6,509 nt of DNA, taken from NCBI GenBank assembly GCA_045596625.1, contig JAZOCU010000005.1, forward strand, positions 1 through 6,509, read 5' to 3'. Under the pieces are notes generated by a model. It was not told where the DNA came from. It saw nothing but the letters and a program-made list of their open reading frames with translations, and made no database searches. Numbering within the stretch: the stretch's first letter is position 1; the number at the start of each line of letters is the position of its first letter. Both the position numbers and the translations under genes were made by a program. This document shows positions 6,496 through 6,509 of the stretch, piece after piece. The stretch comes from Firm-04 sp045596625 (GTDB lineage: Bacteria; Bacillota; Clostridia; Oscillospirales; Ruminococcaceae).

Positions 6496-6509
6496 AGAAC
6501 GACATGGCT

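Overview
The window most likely comes from a cellulosome-forming gut Firmicute close to Ruminococcus (R. champanellensis / R. flavefaciens type). The main reason is a secreted GH5 endoglucanase with a long poly-threonine linker, a CBM6 and a C-terminal type I dockerin. Supporting signs are strong AGGAGG-type ribosome binding sites, sigma-A-like promoters and the Firmicute style of the other genes. The genus is an inference from domain style; no database was searched.

Layout. (1) Positions 1-736, minus strand: the N-terminal 245 codons of the GTPase gene hflX, cut by the left edge. (2) 737-858: a short gap with a probable terminator hairpin for the upstream endoglucanase gene. (3) 859-2565, minus: the endoglucanase (signal peptide, GH5, 34 consecutive Thr, CBM6, dockerin). 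(4) 2566-2857: an AT-rich divergent intergenic region with two outward-facing promoters, an extended -10 for the endoglucanase and a TTGCAA-17-TATGAT promoter for hpt. (5) 2858-3415, plus: hypoxanthine phosphoribosyltransferase hpt. (6) 3423-3487: a strong hairpin with T-runs on both strands, serving as a shared terminator for two convergent genes. (7) 3526-6495, minus, open to the right edge: a large membrane-anchored M4 (thermolysin-like) metallopeptidase. It has a cytoplasmic low-complexity N-terminus, one transmembrane helix, an Ig-like domain, an FTP/PepSY propeptide, a catalytic domain and an unrecognised C-terminal extension.

How the genes relate. They do not form one pathway. hflX (ribosome rescue GTPase) and hpt (purine salvage) are housekeeping genes. 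The endoglucanase is an exported enzyme expected to dock on a scaffoldin and attack cellulose. The M4 enzyme is a cell-surface protease of unknown substrate. Each gene seems to have its own transcription signals, so no multi-gene operon is evident.

I did not find a convincing undescribed multi-gene system. The least ordinary part is the right end: a tethered M4 zymogen with a 21-unit D-x-x-S/P repeat on the predicted cytoplasmic side, a novel-looking C-terminus, and a probable reading-frame problem at the extreme N-terminus that may hide a zinc-ribbon start.
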